From contig JADKKQ010000007.1 of the NCBI GenBank assembly GCA_016720425.1, positions 1-64,000 of the forward strand: 64,000 bases of DNA, read 5' to 3'. The notes under the pieces are model-generated. The model made no database searches, had not been told where the DNA came from, and worked only from the letters and a program-made list of their open reading frames with translations. Positions 8,416 through 16,126 of the stretch are shown here, piece by piece. The position numbers were made by a program, and so were the translations under genes. The first letter of the stretch is position 1, and every line of letters starts with the position of its first letter. This DNA is from Betaproteobacteria bacterium. GTDB lineage: Bacteria; Pseudomonadota; Gammaproteobacteria; Burkholderiales; Casimicrobiaceae.

Positions 8416-8428
8416 CGCGTGGAGCGCG

Positions 8429-9253
8429 CTAACCGTCGTCGCTCGAACGCGTTGCCCCCGGAGGCAATGCCTGACCTGGCGGTGTCGCGATGCCGGGACT
8501 CGCACCCGAGGCCAACCAGCGGGCCACCTGTTCCGCCACCCATGGACCGTCGTCGAGCGGAATGTCGTGACCCGCCTTCGGATGTACGGCGATGGTCGCC
8601 TTCCACGCCTCGGCGAGCACCTGCGAGCAACGGGGATCGACCAGCGCGTCGTTGGCGCTCGCAAGGATGAGAACCCCGGCAGCGGGCGCGTGGCCGCCGC
8701 CTCGAAACCGCGCCGCCGCGAGCAGTTGCCGAAGCGCATTGGCACGTGTCACCGGATGCTCACTGCGAAAGGCCGTCCACTGCTCCAGCATCGCTTCCCG
8801 CGATTCGGATCGTGTGCTCGTCAAGCGCAGGATCGTCTCCTCCCACTGCCGCTCCGTTCTGCCAGTCAGCATCAGCTCAAGCAATGCGGCATAGGTTCCG
8901 GGTCGGAGCCGTTGATGGAACGGACTGAACCGACGCAGGCTGGTGTTGATGAGAACGCAGGCACGAACCTCCTCGGCCCCGGTCGCAGCCCAATCCATCG
9001 CCACCATCGCCCCGAGAGACATGGCCAGCAGATGGTACGGCGGGTGCGCGCCGCGACGGGGCAGTTCGGTGCGGCAATACGCGGTCATTGCCGCGACGGT
9101 CGCCGGACTGCGCCGCATGTTCAGCACGCCATTGCCCGGAAGATCCAGCGCAACCACGTTCGCATCGGGAAGTCGCGCGCGAAATACCTGCGGAAATCCA
9201 CCCCAGTGCCGACTCTCCCGGGTCAAGCCACGCAGCAGAATCCAGTGGGTCAT
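8429..9253 (-). CDS. Alpha/beta hydrolase
   Basis: The 274-residue protein has the alpha/beta-hydrolase fold. It starts MTHWILLRGLTRESRHWG, has an oxyanion region, and carries the nucleophile elbow LLAMSLGAMVAMDW (S within AMSLG near residue 96). The catalytic Asp is likely in ILASANDALVDPRCS and the His in PKAGHDIPLDDGPW. The ATG at 9253 overlaps the stop of the upstream peptidase gene as ATGA, which fixes the start despite an open frame further upstream. The substrate is unknown. Coupling to an M14 peptidase gene suggests they act in one pathway. Confidence 0.8.
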   Translation of the reverse strand: MTHWILLRGLTRESRHWGGFPQVFRARLPDANVVALDLPGNGVLNMRRSPATVAAMTAYCRTELPRRGAHPPYHLLAMSLGAMVAMDWAATGAEEVRACVLINTSLRRFSPFHQRLRPGTYAALLELMLTGRTERQWEETILRLTSTRSESREAMLEQWTAFRSEHPVTRANALRQLLAAARFRGGGHAPAAGVLILASANDALVDPRCSQVLAEAWKATIAVHPKAGHDIPLDDGPWVAEQVARWLASGASPGIATPPGQALPPGATRSSDDG

Positions 9254-10275
9254 GCCGGTGCTCTCCCGTACCACAACGCCATCGCCTGGCTGCGCAGCGC
9301 CGCACGATCGACCTCCGCGGGAGCCCAACCGCGCCATCCGCACGCCGCACGCGAGATGAAATCGAGAAGAGGAACGTGACGGCGCAGAACGCGGTGCTGG
9401 CGGTGGGTCATCAGGGGATTGAAGAGTCCCTGGCGGGACAGCAGCTGCCGCGGGTTTTTCTTGACCCACAGCCACGAGCCCATCTCGAGCGTCAGCGGCA
9501 GAAAGGTGCGTCCGGACGCTACGTCGGCCCTCTGGTACAGGTAGTCCCAGACGTCGCCGTGCGCCAGGTACTGGTTGCTCTGCGGCTCGAAGATGTAGCG
9601 ATGGTGAGGATGCGCCTGCGCGAAGATGCCTCGCAGAGCGTAGATCTCCGGCAATTTGGCGATCGGCTCGGCCGTATGGGCAAAGGGGAACCAGATCCGG
9701 TCGTCGACGCCGAATCCTGAGTGGCAGTCGACCGCAATGCTGAACTCCCTGGTGAGAAGTTCATCGTCGACGACCTGGCAGACGGCCTGGTTTTCCAGCT
9801 CCATCGCAGCACCCGGCACGCCCCGATACCACGGCAATCCGGCGCTGACGCGTTGTCCGCCGACCATGAAGGGCACCCTGGCGGACGCCTCGACAGGGGA
9901 ATTGCGCATCAGGTCGACCCCGTTGGGATTGGCGCGGGTACGGAGCCAGACGCCGCCGGGGTTCACCAACGGCATGAAGACGAGGCGGACCGACTCCAGC
10001 TGCTGTTGCAGCACGCGGTCCCATCGAAGCCGCGTCACGAGGGTGCGCAGGTAGGCGATGACGACCTCTGCGCCGATCCGCTCGAGACCATGGAAGCCGC
10101 CGAAGAAGGCCGCGGCCGGCACACTGCGAGCGGGATTGCCCAAGCCGATGGCATAGATGGGGAATCGCCGTGCACCGCAGGTCACTTCGCGAATCTCACG
10201 GACGTCGAGGAGGCCAGCGCCGTCCCTGACGATGGCCTGCACTTCAAGCAACTCGGGCAGCTCGTCGGCAGTCAC
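9250..10275 (-). CDS. M14-family zinc carboxypeptidase-like protein
   Basis: The 341-residue protein shows M14 features. A zinc-binding HxxE lies in GGFHGLERIGAEVV (about residues 59-72), NPNGVDLMRNSP matches the substrate-carboxylate region, DCHSGFG supplies the third zinc ligand, and LEMGSW may carry the catalytic Glu. There is no signal peptide, so it is probably cytoplasmic, unlike digestive carboxypeptidases; relatives include succinylglutamate desuccinylase/aspartoacylase-like and DUF2817 proteins. It overlaps the downstream hydrolase by 4 nt. The 60-bp tandem repeats begin about 60 nt upstream of its start. Confidence 0.78.
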   Translation of the reverse strand: MTADELPELLEVQAIVRDGAGLLDVREIREVTCGARRFPIYAIGLGNPARSVPAAAFFGGFHGLERIGAEVVIAYLRTLVTRLRWDRVLQQQLESVRLVFMPLVNPGGVWLRTRANPNGVDLMRNSPVEASARVPFMVGGQRVSAGLPWYRGVPGAAMELENQAVCQVVDDELLTREFSIAVDCHSGFGVDDRIWFPFAHTAEPIAKLPEIYALRGIFAQAHPHHRYIFEPQSNQYLAHGDVWDYLYQRADVASGRTFLPLTLEMGSWLWVKKNPRQLLSRQGLFNPLMTHRQHRVLRRHVPLLDFISRAACGWRGWAPAEVDRAALRSQAMALWYGRAPA

Positions 10276-10337
10276 GTTACGCGCGGAGAATTCGTGGCGG
10301 CGGCTTCACGTCAGACAAGCCCGTTCCGTAAGGGTCA

Positions 10338-10575
10338 TGAGCCCGCCGGGCCGCCCCAAGGGCGAATACCGGAGTGCGCAGCACGAAGGTAGTCGATTGA
10401 GCCCGCCGGGCCGCCCCAAGGGCGAATACCGGAGTGCGCAGCACGAAGGTAGTCCATTGAGCCCGCCGGGCCGCCCCAAGGGCGAATACCGGAGTGCGCA
10501 GCACGAAGGTAGTCCATTTGCCCGCCGGGCCGCCCCAAGGGCGAATGCCGGAGTGCGCAGCACGAAGGCACTCCA
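10338..10575. repeat. Four tandem copies of a 60-bp repeat
   Basis: A 60-bp unit containing GCCCGCCGGGCCGCCCCAAG, then GGCGAATACCGGAGTGCG and CAGCACGAAGGTAGTC, starts at 10341, 10401, 10461 and 10520 (phase at GCCCGCCGGG). The first three copies are nearly identical; the fourth has a one-base shift and several changes (GAATGCC, GGCACTCC). Each unit is 60 bp, so all frames stay open and give repetitive peptides such as SPPGRPKGEYRSAQHEG, which I regard as an accident. There are no unique spacers, so it is not CRISPR. It lies in the leader of the M14/hydrolase pair. Confidence 0.9.
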
Positions 10576-10689
10576 GCGAGCGCCCCGGACCACTGACGCC
10601 AGTGCGCCGCGATTCCGTCACATTCGCCGTCTATGATCTGGTCACTTTGCATTCTGGCACGTTCGGGCCACTGACGTGCAACTCATCAG

Positions 10690-10815
10690 ATGCCCGCTCC
10701 CCGCAAGCGCTCGATGCCGCACTCGGTCCTGGTGGTGGTCACGACGCTGCTTTGGGGGGCGATCGAGCTGCTGGCGCTATCCCGTTCACGTTGGCAGAGG
10801 CGGCGAAGAGCGTGA
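10690..10815 (+). CDS. Possible 41-residue single-pass membrane protein
   Basis: This short frame starts MPAPRKRSMPHS, continues with a hydrophobic helix VLVVVTTLLWGAIELLALS (about 13-31), and ends in a very basic tail RSRWQRRRRA. The layout, basic ends around one helix, resembles small inner-membrane proteins. A TATGAT hexamer lies at 10632-10637. There is no clear ribosome site, and chance cannot be excluded in GC-rich DNA. Confidence 0.22.
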   Translation: MPAPRKRSMPHSVLVVVTTLLWGAIELLALSRSRWQRRRRA

Positions 10816-11090
10816 CCATCGCACTCGCTCGCGATGCTGCCCGGCCTTCGCGGCGCGACTCGACACCGCGAGTACATGGCCACCGGTGCCGGCAACAACG
10901 AAGCCGCCAGCGCGTTGGCGGCGCACGGCGCCGTCCCTGAGTGGCGCAGCCACCGTCGCAGCCAGCGCTGCGCCATGACTCGCGCTGTCCGCAGTCGCCT
11001 CGCGCAGGCCCTGCGGACGTTCGCTCGCAAGCGTCACTTTCGCTCGGCCACGGAAGTCCAAGCCGACCACGTCTCGCCGCGCTGCGCCAG

Positions 11091-11108
11091 ATGACAGAAA
11101 TGTGACAG
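11091..11108 (-). promoter_or_regulatory. Consensus Pho box
   Basis: Read on the minus strand, 11108-11091 is CTGTCACATTTCTGTCAT: two CTGTCAY 7-mers with a 4-base spacer, in exact agreement with the repeat halves of the PhoB consensus. A third, poorer unit (CGTTGTT) lies 11 bp upstream. The nearest convincing gene is the plus-strand 60-residue protein at 11173, for which the site is in reverse orientation. In the minus direction the first firm gene is the peptidase starting at 10275. Confidence 0.6.
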
Positions 11109-11172
11109 CCGTAACAACGGATCGAGCGAATTGCGGTAGCATCATCCGGTTTCTGGAGAAGGGGAATCACCC

Positions 11173-11355
11173 ATGGCCGAAGGCAAGAAGTACAAGTTCG
11201 ATCTGGGCAAGAGTGGCGAGTTCAACTGCCTCTTGTCCGAGGATGCCAAGCGACTGCAAATCGAACTCGAAGTGGACGAGGAAGGCCTGACCAAGACCGC
11301 CGTCAACGGCCTGATCGACGCGCTGAAGAAGGTGCGGGACAAGATGGTTCGCTAG
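11173..11355 (+). CDS. Small acidic/basic protein of unknown function (60 residues)
   Basis: I do not recognise the family. The 60-residue protein starts MAEGKKYKFDLGKSGEFNC and reads as a compact soluble domain: a short beta-rich part (residues 5-35) followed by an amphipathic helix (LTKTAVNGLIDALKKVRDKMV). It has no signal peptide or membrane segment. A good ribosome site, GGAGAAGGGG, lies 8 nt before the ATG. A TAGCAT -10-like hexamer sits at 11137 and an exact Pho box at 11091-11108, so it may be phosphate-regulated. Confidence 0.6.
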   Translation: MAEGKKYKFDLGKSGEFNCLLSEDAKRLQIELEVDEEGLTKTAVNGLIDALKKVRDKMVR

Positions 11356-11687
11356 CACCGGTTCATACCCAGTCCGCAATTGCGCAGGCGGCGCAGGCGG
11401 TCCTCGCGTCCCCACGGTGGCAGCGTCGGCGAGCCCATGGCGACGGAACGTACCCACCGTCAAGCGATGCCCTGCTTCGAGGCGGACGCCGCCATTCACT
11501 CCTCGTCAAGTTGCGTCAGGTCAACGCGGTTGGTGCATTCACGGCCTCGCGCGACATCCGTATCGCCGCCGTGCTTCCTGGCAATTCGCTGCGTCAACAG
11601 ACGCCTTAGCCGGCGGTACCGCGAGCACCGCACCGCCCCCGCCCCATGGGTCGCGCTCCCGGAACCCGCCGTGCGGCCCGCGGTCCG
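11356..11687. other. Intergenic stretch without a supported gene
   Basis: About 330 bases between the 60-residue protein and the ZntB-like gene. Open frames here have no coding character, and no terminator hairpin with a T-tract was seen. Confidence 0.5.
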
Positions 11688-12704
11688 ATGACCCTTGACC
11701 TGCCGGCGTACGGTTCGGACCCCTCCGGACTCGTCTGCGGATACCGCTTCGGACCGGACGGAGCAGGACGGGCGATCGATACGAGCGAGGCCCTGAGCTG
11801 GCTGCGGCGCGACGACGCGGAGAAGGACACCGACTTCGTCTGGTTGCACTTCGCACTCACCAACACCGCCAGCGAAAAGTGGCTCCGCGAGAGCCTCACG
11901 CTACCCGACGAGTTCCTCGATTCGTTGCACGAGGGCTCGCGCTCGACGCGGATCGAGCACGCCGAAGGCCGGCTGGTTGCGGTCGTCAACGACGCACTCT
12001 ATGACTTCTCGTTCGCCGCATCGGACATAGCGGCGATGTGGCTTTGTGTCGACAAGCACGCAGTGATCAGCGCCCGAGTGAAGCCATTGCGCTCGGTCGA
12101 CCGCCTGCGCGCGTCGGTGAACAAGGGCGAGCGATTCGGCTCGTCGGTCGAACTGCTGATCCACCTGTTGCAGGACCAATGCGACGTGCTCGTGCAGATC
12201 GTGCGCAAGGCCATCGCCACGGTGGACGGGATCGAGGACACCCTGCTTGCCGGCCGTCTGGAGATCGGGCGCGTGGATCTCGGCGCGCTCCGACGCGTGC
12301 TCGTTCGACTGCGTCGACTGCTTGCACCGGAGCCGGCGGCGCTCTTCCGCCTGTTGAATCACCCGCCGGGATGGATCACGGCCCCCGATCTCCAGGAGTT
12401 GCGACGGTCGACCGAGGAATTCGCGGTCGTGCTGGACGACATGGCCGCACTGCTCGAGCGAATCAAGTTGCTGCAGGAAGAAGTCGCCGCGCAGGTCAAC
12501 GAGCAGAATAACCGCAGCCTGTTCCTGCTGACGATCTTCACCGTGCTCGCGCTGCCGATCAACATCATTGCCGGCCTGCTCGGGATGAACGTGGGCGGGG
12601 TTCCGCTGGCCGAGCACGGGCGCGGATTCTGGATCGTGGTCGCGATCGTCGCGACGTTCACGCTGCCGGCGGTCTGGCTCGTCTTTCGTCGACGCCAGAA
12701 GTGA
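11688..12704 (+). CDS. zntB: ZntB/CorA-family divalent metal transporter
   Basis: The 338-residue protein has a large cytoplasmic N-terminal domain and two C-terminal helices: LFLLTIFTVLALPINIIAGLLG (about 278-299) and FWIVVAIVATFTLPAVWLVF (about 314-333). The pore motif GMNVGG (GxN) lies between them and a basic tail RRRQK follows. The N-terminal DTSEALSWLRRDDAEKDTDFVWLHF region is that of ZntB rather than CorA, so zinc is the likely substrate; the direction of transport is debated for this family. I choose the ATG at 11688 because similarity begins soon after it; the frame is open upstream to 11646. Confidence 0.85.
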   Translation: MTLDLPAYGSDPSGLVCGYRFGPDGAGRAIDTSEALSWLRRDDAEKDTDFVWLHFALTNTASEKWLRESLTLPDEFLDSLHEGSRSTRIEHAEGRLVAVVNDALYDFSFAASDIAAMWLCVDKHAVISARVKPLRSVDRLRASVNKGERFGSSVELLIHLLQDQCDVLVQIVRKAIATVDGIEDTLLAGRLEIGRVDLGALRRVLVRLRRLLAPEPAALFRLLNHPPGWITAPDLQELRRSTEEFAVVLDDMAALLERIKLLQEEVAAQVNEQNNRSLFLLTIFTVLALPINIIAGLLGMNVGGVPLAEHGRGFWIVVAIVATFTLPAVWLVFRRRQK

Positions 12705-12792
12705 TTGCCGCCTCCACCGCCCCGCTGCCCGCCGCCTGACTTCGCGCCGACGGACGTCCTCCGCACGGACGCCCTGTCGACCGCGTGCACGC

Positions 12793-14802
12793 CTATTGCG
12801 GCGACCAGGCGGTAAGGGCGCGCAGCAGCGAACGCTTCTTGGCCTGGTGGGACTGCATGCGCGACAGTATGTCGTCGAGCGTGCGCATCGCGTCGAGAAT
12901 GTAGGGGCCCTTGTTGAGCATCACGCACTCGGCCCGCTCGCCCATCGCGGCATCGGTGATCTCGGCGCGGGACGGCCGGCCGGTCTTCGCCAGCGTCTCC
13001 AGCACCTGGGTCGCCCATATGACCGGCATGTGGGCCGCTTCGGCGGCCCACAGGATCTCTTCCTGGACCTCGGCCAGGCGCTCGTAGCCGCACTCGACCG
13101 CCAGGTCGCCGCGCGCGATCATGACCCCGGCGGCCCGACTGCCCATCGCCGAAAGCAGCAGTTCGGGCAGGTTCTCGAAGGCACGGCGGGTTTCGATCTT
13201 CAGTATGATGCCGACGCTGCCGGCGCCGAGCTTCGCCAGATGGGCACGCAGCGCCTCGATGTCGCGCCCGTGCTGGACAAACGAAAGGCCGACGAGGTCG
13301 GCTTGTCGAGCGATCGCCGTCAGGTCGTCGATGTCCCTCGCGGTCAGTGCCGGGAGGTTGAGCTGGCTGTCGGGCAGGTTGATGCCCTTGTCCGCCATCA
13401 GCTTGTCTCCCGTGGCGCGCACCTGCGTGATCTCGACATCCAGGGCGTCGGGATCCACGGAGCGAATCACGCCGCCGATGCGGCCGTCGTCGAACCAGAT
13501 TCGCTCCCCGACGCAAACCTGTGCGAAGACCTCCGGCAGCGTACAGGCAATCGTCGGTGCAGCGGTCGAGCATGGTGCCGCCAGCCCGTCGGCCGGTTCG
13601 CCGGCTTCCTCCCGTGTCACACGCAGCCGGTCGCCGCGATGCAGGATGATGCTCCCCGCCTTGCGCGGCAGATCGGCCACGGCAGTGGCGCTCGGGCCTT
13701 TGCCCTGCCTGCAGCGTTCGAGCCGAGTCTCCGGCGCGACATAGACCGTCCGTCTGCTTTCGGCCAATACACCGTTGCGGTGCCGCTCGACAACCCTCAG
13801 GCTGCGCGCCGCGCCCCGGGCATCGACCGTATTCAGCTCGTCGCCCAACTCGAGATGGGCGAGCCATTCTGCCGCAACCCCGATCTGGGTGGTCGCGCCC
13901 GCGACCGGCGCACGCGAGCCGGCCGGGCGCAGCCCGACCCGGGCGGGTGCGATCAGGTGTCCCAGATCGTTGCGCTTCGGCTGCAGCTTGAGAACTGCCG
14001 GTCCGGGCGGTATCGCGCCGGTGCGCAACTTCGGCCCGCCGAGGTCCATCAGTATCCGGACCGGGCGGCCGACTGCCTTGGCCGCGCGGCGGACATGCCC
14101 GGCCATCGCTTCCCAGTCCGCCGCACCATCGTGGGCGCAGTTGATGCGTGCGATGTCCATTCCCGAAGCGACGAGCTGATGCACGAGACCGTAGTCGATT
14201 GCAGCGTGCGACGGAAGCGTGACCATGATCCGGACGGCGCGTCCCGGCGGCGGGTCGCCGAGGAGCGCGGCGGTATGGCTGACGAGGAGTTCGCGGCTGC
14301 TGCGGATGCCCGCGGGCTCTTCGTGCGAACGCTCTTCCCATGCCTGTCCGGTCAGCCGATGCAGGATGCCCAGCACCTTGTCGACATTGGCCAGCACGTG
14401 GGATTCGGAGCGGCCGAGCGACGAGACTCCGATCCAGGCGAGCTTGTCCTGCAACGGGCGCCGATCGTCCTGGCGCAGAACGAGGTAATGCGCCAGATTG
14501 CGTGCACTCGCGTGATAGTCAGCCGAGACGTTGCGCAGCACCGGTGCGAGCGTCTCTTCGTGCCGCAGCATGCCCTCGCGAATGGCCCACAACTCGTCGA
14601 TCAGCGTTCGGCAGACCTGCTGGTCCCAGGTACCGCCTTCGAGGTCCGTGGCATCGACGGCGACAGATGGCGCACCGCCGCGCCTGCGCTTCTGCGCGCC
14701 TCCGGCAGGCGACGGCGGCTTGCGATCCGGCGGGACCGCGATCGGGTTCGCGGTGGCCGAGCTTGCCGTCCCGGACGGCGTGCTGCGTTTCCTCGTCATC
14801 AT
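12793..14802 (-). CDS. Pyruvate-kinase-like protein with N-terminal extension
   Basis: The 669-residue protein has a low-complexity basic start, a helical N-terminal region (about 55-190: QQVCRTLIDELWAIREGMLRHEE, RNLAHYLVLRQDDRRPLQDK), then a pyruvate kinase beta-barrel. Barrel motifs include GMDIARINCAHD (substrate-side Arg), PVRILMDLGGPKLRTG, the catalytic Lys in IILKIETRRAFENL, and MIARGDLAVECG, which binds the metal and PEP region. The usual C-terminal allosteric domain is absent; the protein ends soon after the barrel (LDDILSRMQSHQAKK). A standard pyruvate kinase is about 470 residues with different domains, so enzymatic identity is not assured. Pho-box units lie 87-126 nt upstream of the start. 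Confidence 0.75.
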   Translation of the reverse strand: MMTRKRSTPSGTASSATANPIAVPPDRKPPSPAGGAQKRRRGGAPSVAVDATDLEGGTWDQQVCRTLIDELWAIREGMLRHEETLAPVLRNVSADYHASARNLAHYLVLRQDDRRPLQDKLAWIGVSSLGRSESHVLANVDKVLGILHRLTGQAWEERSHEEPAGIRSSRELLVSHTAALLGDPPPGRAVRIMVTLPSHAAIDYGLVHQLVASGMDIARINCAHDGAADWEAMAGHVRRAAKAVGRPVRILMDLGGPKLRTGAIPPGPAVLKLQPKRNDLGHLIAPARVGLRPAGSRAPVAGATTQIGVAAEWLAHLELGDELNTVDARGAARSLRVVERHRNGVLAESRRTVYVAPETRLERCRQGKGPSATAVADLPRKAGSIILHRGDRLRVTREEAGEPADGLAAPCSTAAPTIACTLPEVFAQVCVGERIWFDDGRIGGVIRSVDPDALDVEITQVRATGDKLMADKGINLPDSQLNLPALTARDIDDLTAIARQADLVGLSFVQHGRDIEALRAHLAKLGAGSVGIILKIETRRAFENLPELLLSAMGSRAAGVMIARGDLAVECGYERLAEVQEEILWAAEAAHMPVIWATQVLETLAKTGRPSRAEITDAAMGERAECVMLNKGPYILDAMRTLDDILSRMQSHQAKKRSLLRALTAWSPQ

Positions 14803-15219
14803 GCTGCGTCCTGACCGGTCGCTGCTCCATCGAGGGGAGCGGGTGGGCCGCTTCCCCGGCGGATCCTGTCCGCGTGAACCCTGACGTTACGCTCGTTGCA
14901 TGACGGATTCGTTACCGTTCGATGACAGACGCCGAGCCCACCACGCGAAGCTGCGCGGTGCGATGCCTGCGGCGATGGCGGCAAAGTGGCTGCTGCGCTC
15001 GACAAGGCGATCGATGCCGAAGTCAATCGATTCCGGGCGCGAGCGCGCTGCGCGCCGCCGCGGCAGGGAAACGACTCCCGTGCGGCGTCCGGCCGACGTC
15101 GCCGGCGGAATTCATCGCGCAGCTCCGACCTCTTCCGGTGCATGACATCGGCTCGTCACAAAATCCGGGCAGTGTTCCGTCCGAAGCCAAACCGTCCTCC
15201 CGACCCCAGCCCTCCGCTC
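14803..15219. other. Intergenic region between divergent genes
   Basis: About 420 bases between the pyruvate-kinase-like gene and the family 25 glycosyltransferase. It holds the Pho-box array at 14889-14928. The upstream extension of the glycosyltransferase frame (to 14986) is Arg/Pro-rich and does not look coding. Confidence 0.5.
14889..14928 (-). promoter_or_regulatory. Putative PhoB-box array upstream of the pyruvate-kinase-like gene
   Basis: On the minus strand the units CTGTCAT (14928), CGGTAAC (14917), CCGTCAT (14906) and CGAGCGT (14895) lie 11 bp apart, with spacers CGAA, GAAT and GCAA. The first unit is a perfect half-site and the third has one mismatch. The spacer CGAA is the same as in the olsB array. 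Orientation points to the gene starting at 14802. Confidence 0.6.
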
Positions 15220-16020
15220 ATGTCCGCCCTCACCCCGTCGACGGTTGCCAACCTCCGGGGCGATTCTCGGTCGTTCAACCCTCGTCTGTTTCTCGTCAAC
15301 CTCGACTCCGCGGACGAGCGCCGGGCGCACATGCTTGCGCAGCTGCAAACGCATCACCTCCGCGCGCATCGAGTCGGTATCGACTGCCGCTCGCTTTCCC
15401 GCCAGCAGATCAGCGTCGCCGCGGCGCGCCGCTTTCCGCAGATCGAGTTCGCGTTCGATCTTCTGAGCGGCCCCGAGATCGGCTGCTGGATGTCCCACCT
15501 GTCGGCGTGGACCGCCTTTCTGTCTTCCGAAGCAGGCGATGCATGCGTCGTGGTCGAAGACGACGTCGTTCTCGAGCCCGACTTCGTGCGCACGATCGAG
15601 GCGTTGGAGGCGCAGGCGTCCTACGACGTGGTCTTCCTCGGAACATCCTCGAAGAACCTCTCCGCGCGGCGGCGGACCGCAGTCAACGGCGTCTGGATGC
15701 ACGAGCCGAAGGGAGCGATCTACAACACCTGGGGCTACGTGCTCCGACGCGAGTATCTGCACCGCTTTTTTGCAGCGCGGCCCCTTCGCCTCGCGGTCCC
15801 GGTCGACCACGTCCTGGGTGGGCGGGCGGCAACGACGAGGCCGCGCGTCGCCGTCGTCCAGCCCATCGTGGTGAGGGAAGAGCCGCGGCTGTCCCGCGCC
15901 TCGCAGATCGCACCGCACACCTGGCGGATCGACCGCTGGCGAGTGGTCGAACAGACGCGGCGCAGGTTCCTCGCGTCTCGGGTCAGCGACTGGTTCTACG
16001 CCTGGGTCAACTCGTTCTGA
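15220..16020 (+). CDS. Glycosyltransferase family 25 protein
   Basis: The 266-residue protein belongs to the LPS-type GT25 family. Its N-terminus RLFLVNLDSADERRAHMLAQL carries the donor-binding start, followed by GPEIGCWMSHLSAWTAF and the acidic metal-binding cluster DACVVVEDDVVLEPDF. A NTWGYVLRREYLHRFF region and a VDHVLGG segment match the acceptor half. GT25 enzymes usually add galactose or a related sugar to lipooligosaccharide; the acceptor here is unknown. The ATG at 15220 is chosen because the upstream in-frame part is not conserved-looking. Confidence 0.78.
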   Translation: MSALTPSTVANLRGDSRSFNPRLFLVNLDSADERRAHMLAQLQTHHLRAHRVGIDCRSLSRQQISVAAARRFPQIEFAFDLLSGPEIGCWMSHLSAWTAFLSSEAGDACVVVEDDVVLEPDFVRTIEALEAQASYDVVFLGTSSKNLSARRRTAVNGVWMHEPKGAIYNTWGYVLRREYLHRFFAARPLRLAVPVDHVLGGRAATTRPRVAVVQPIVVREEPRLSRASQIAPHTWRIDRWRVVEQTRRRFLASRVSDWFYAWVNSF

Positions 16021-16044
16021 CCTTTCGCGGTCGCCACCTTCTCG

Positions 16045-16073
16045 CCGTCACGAGTCCACAACACTGCTGCAAT
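16045..16073 (+). promoter_or_regulatory. Weak Pho-box-like repeats before phoX
   Basis: On the plus strand CCGTCAC (16045), CCACAAC (16056) and CTGCAAT (16067) lie 11 bp apart. Only the first and third units resemble CTGTCAT, so support is modest; the position, 54-82 nt before the phoX start, is suitable. Confidence 0.3.
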
Positions 16074-16126
16074 GTACAGGCTCAGATTGCTGCCATCTGC
16101 ACACGCGGTCCTTCGGAGGTCTTACC

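Larger units (their letters stand above)
10576..11172. other. Intergenic region with one possible small ORF and a Pho box
   Basis: About 600 bases separate the tandem repeats from the next confident gene. Apart from the 41-codon frame at 10690 and the Pho-box-like site at 11091-11108, listed separately, I see no gene with coding character on either strand. Confidence 0.5.

Noticed and set aside
10338..10575. CRISPR array
   Set aside because: Direct 60-bp tandem repeats with no unique spacers and no cas genes nearby.
10600..10640. Pho box before the 41-residue frame
   Set aside because: CCGTCAC is followed by a second half-site at 12 bp instead of 11 and the match is poor.
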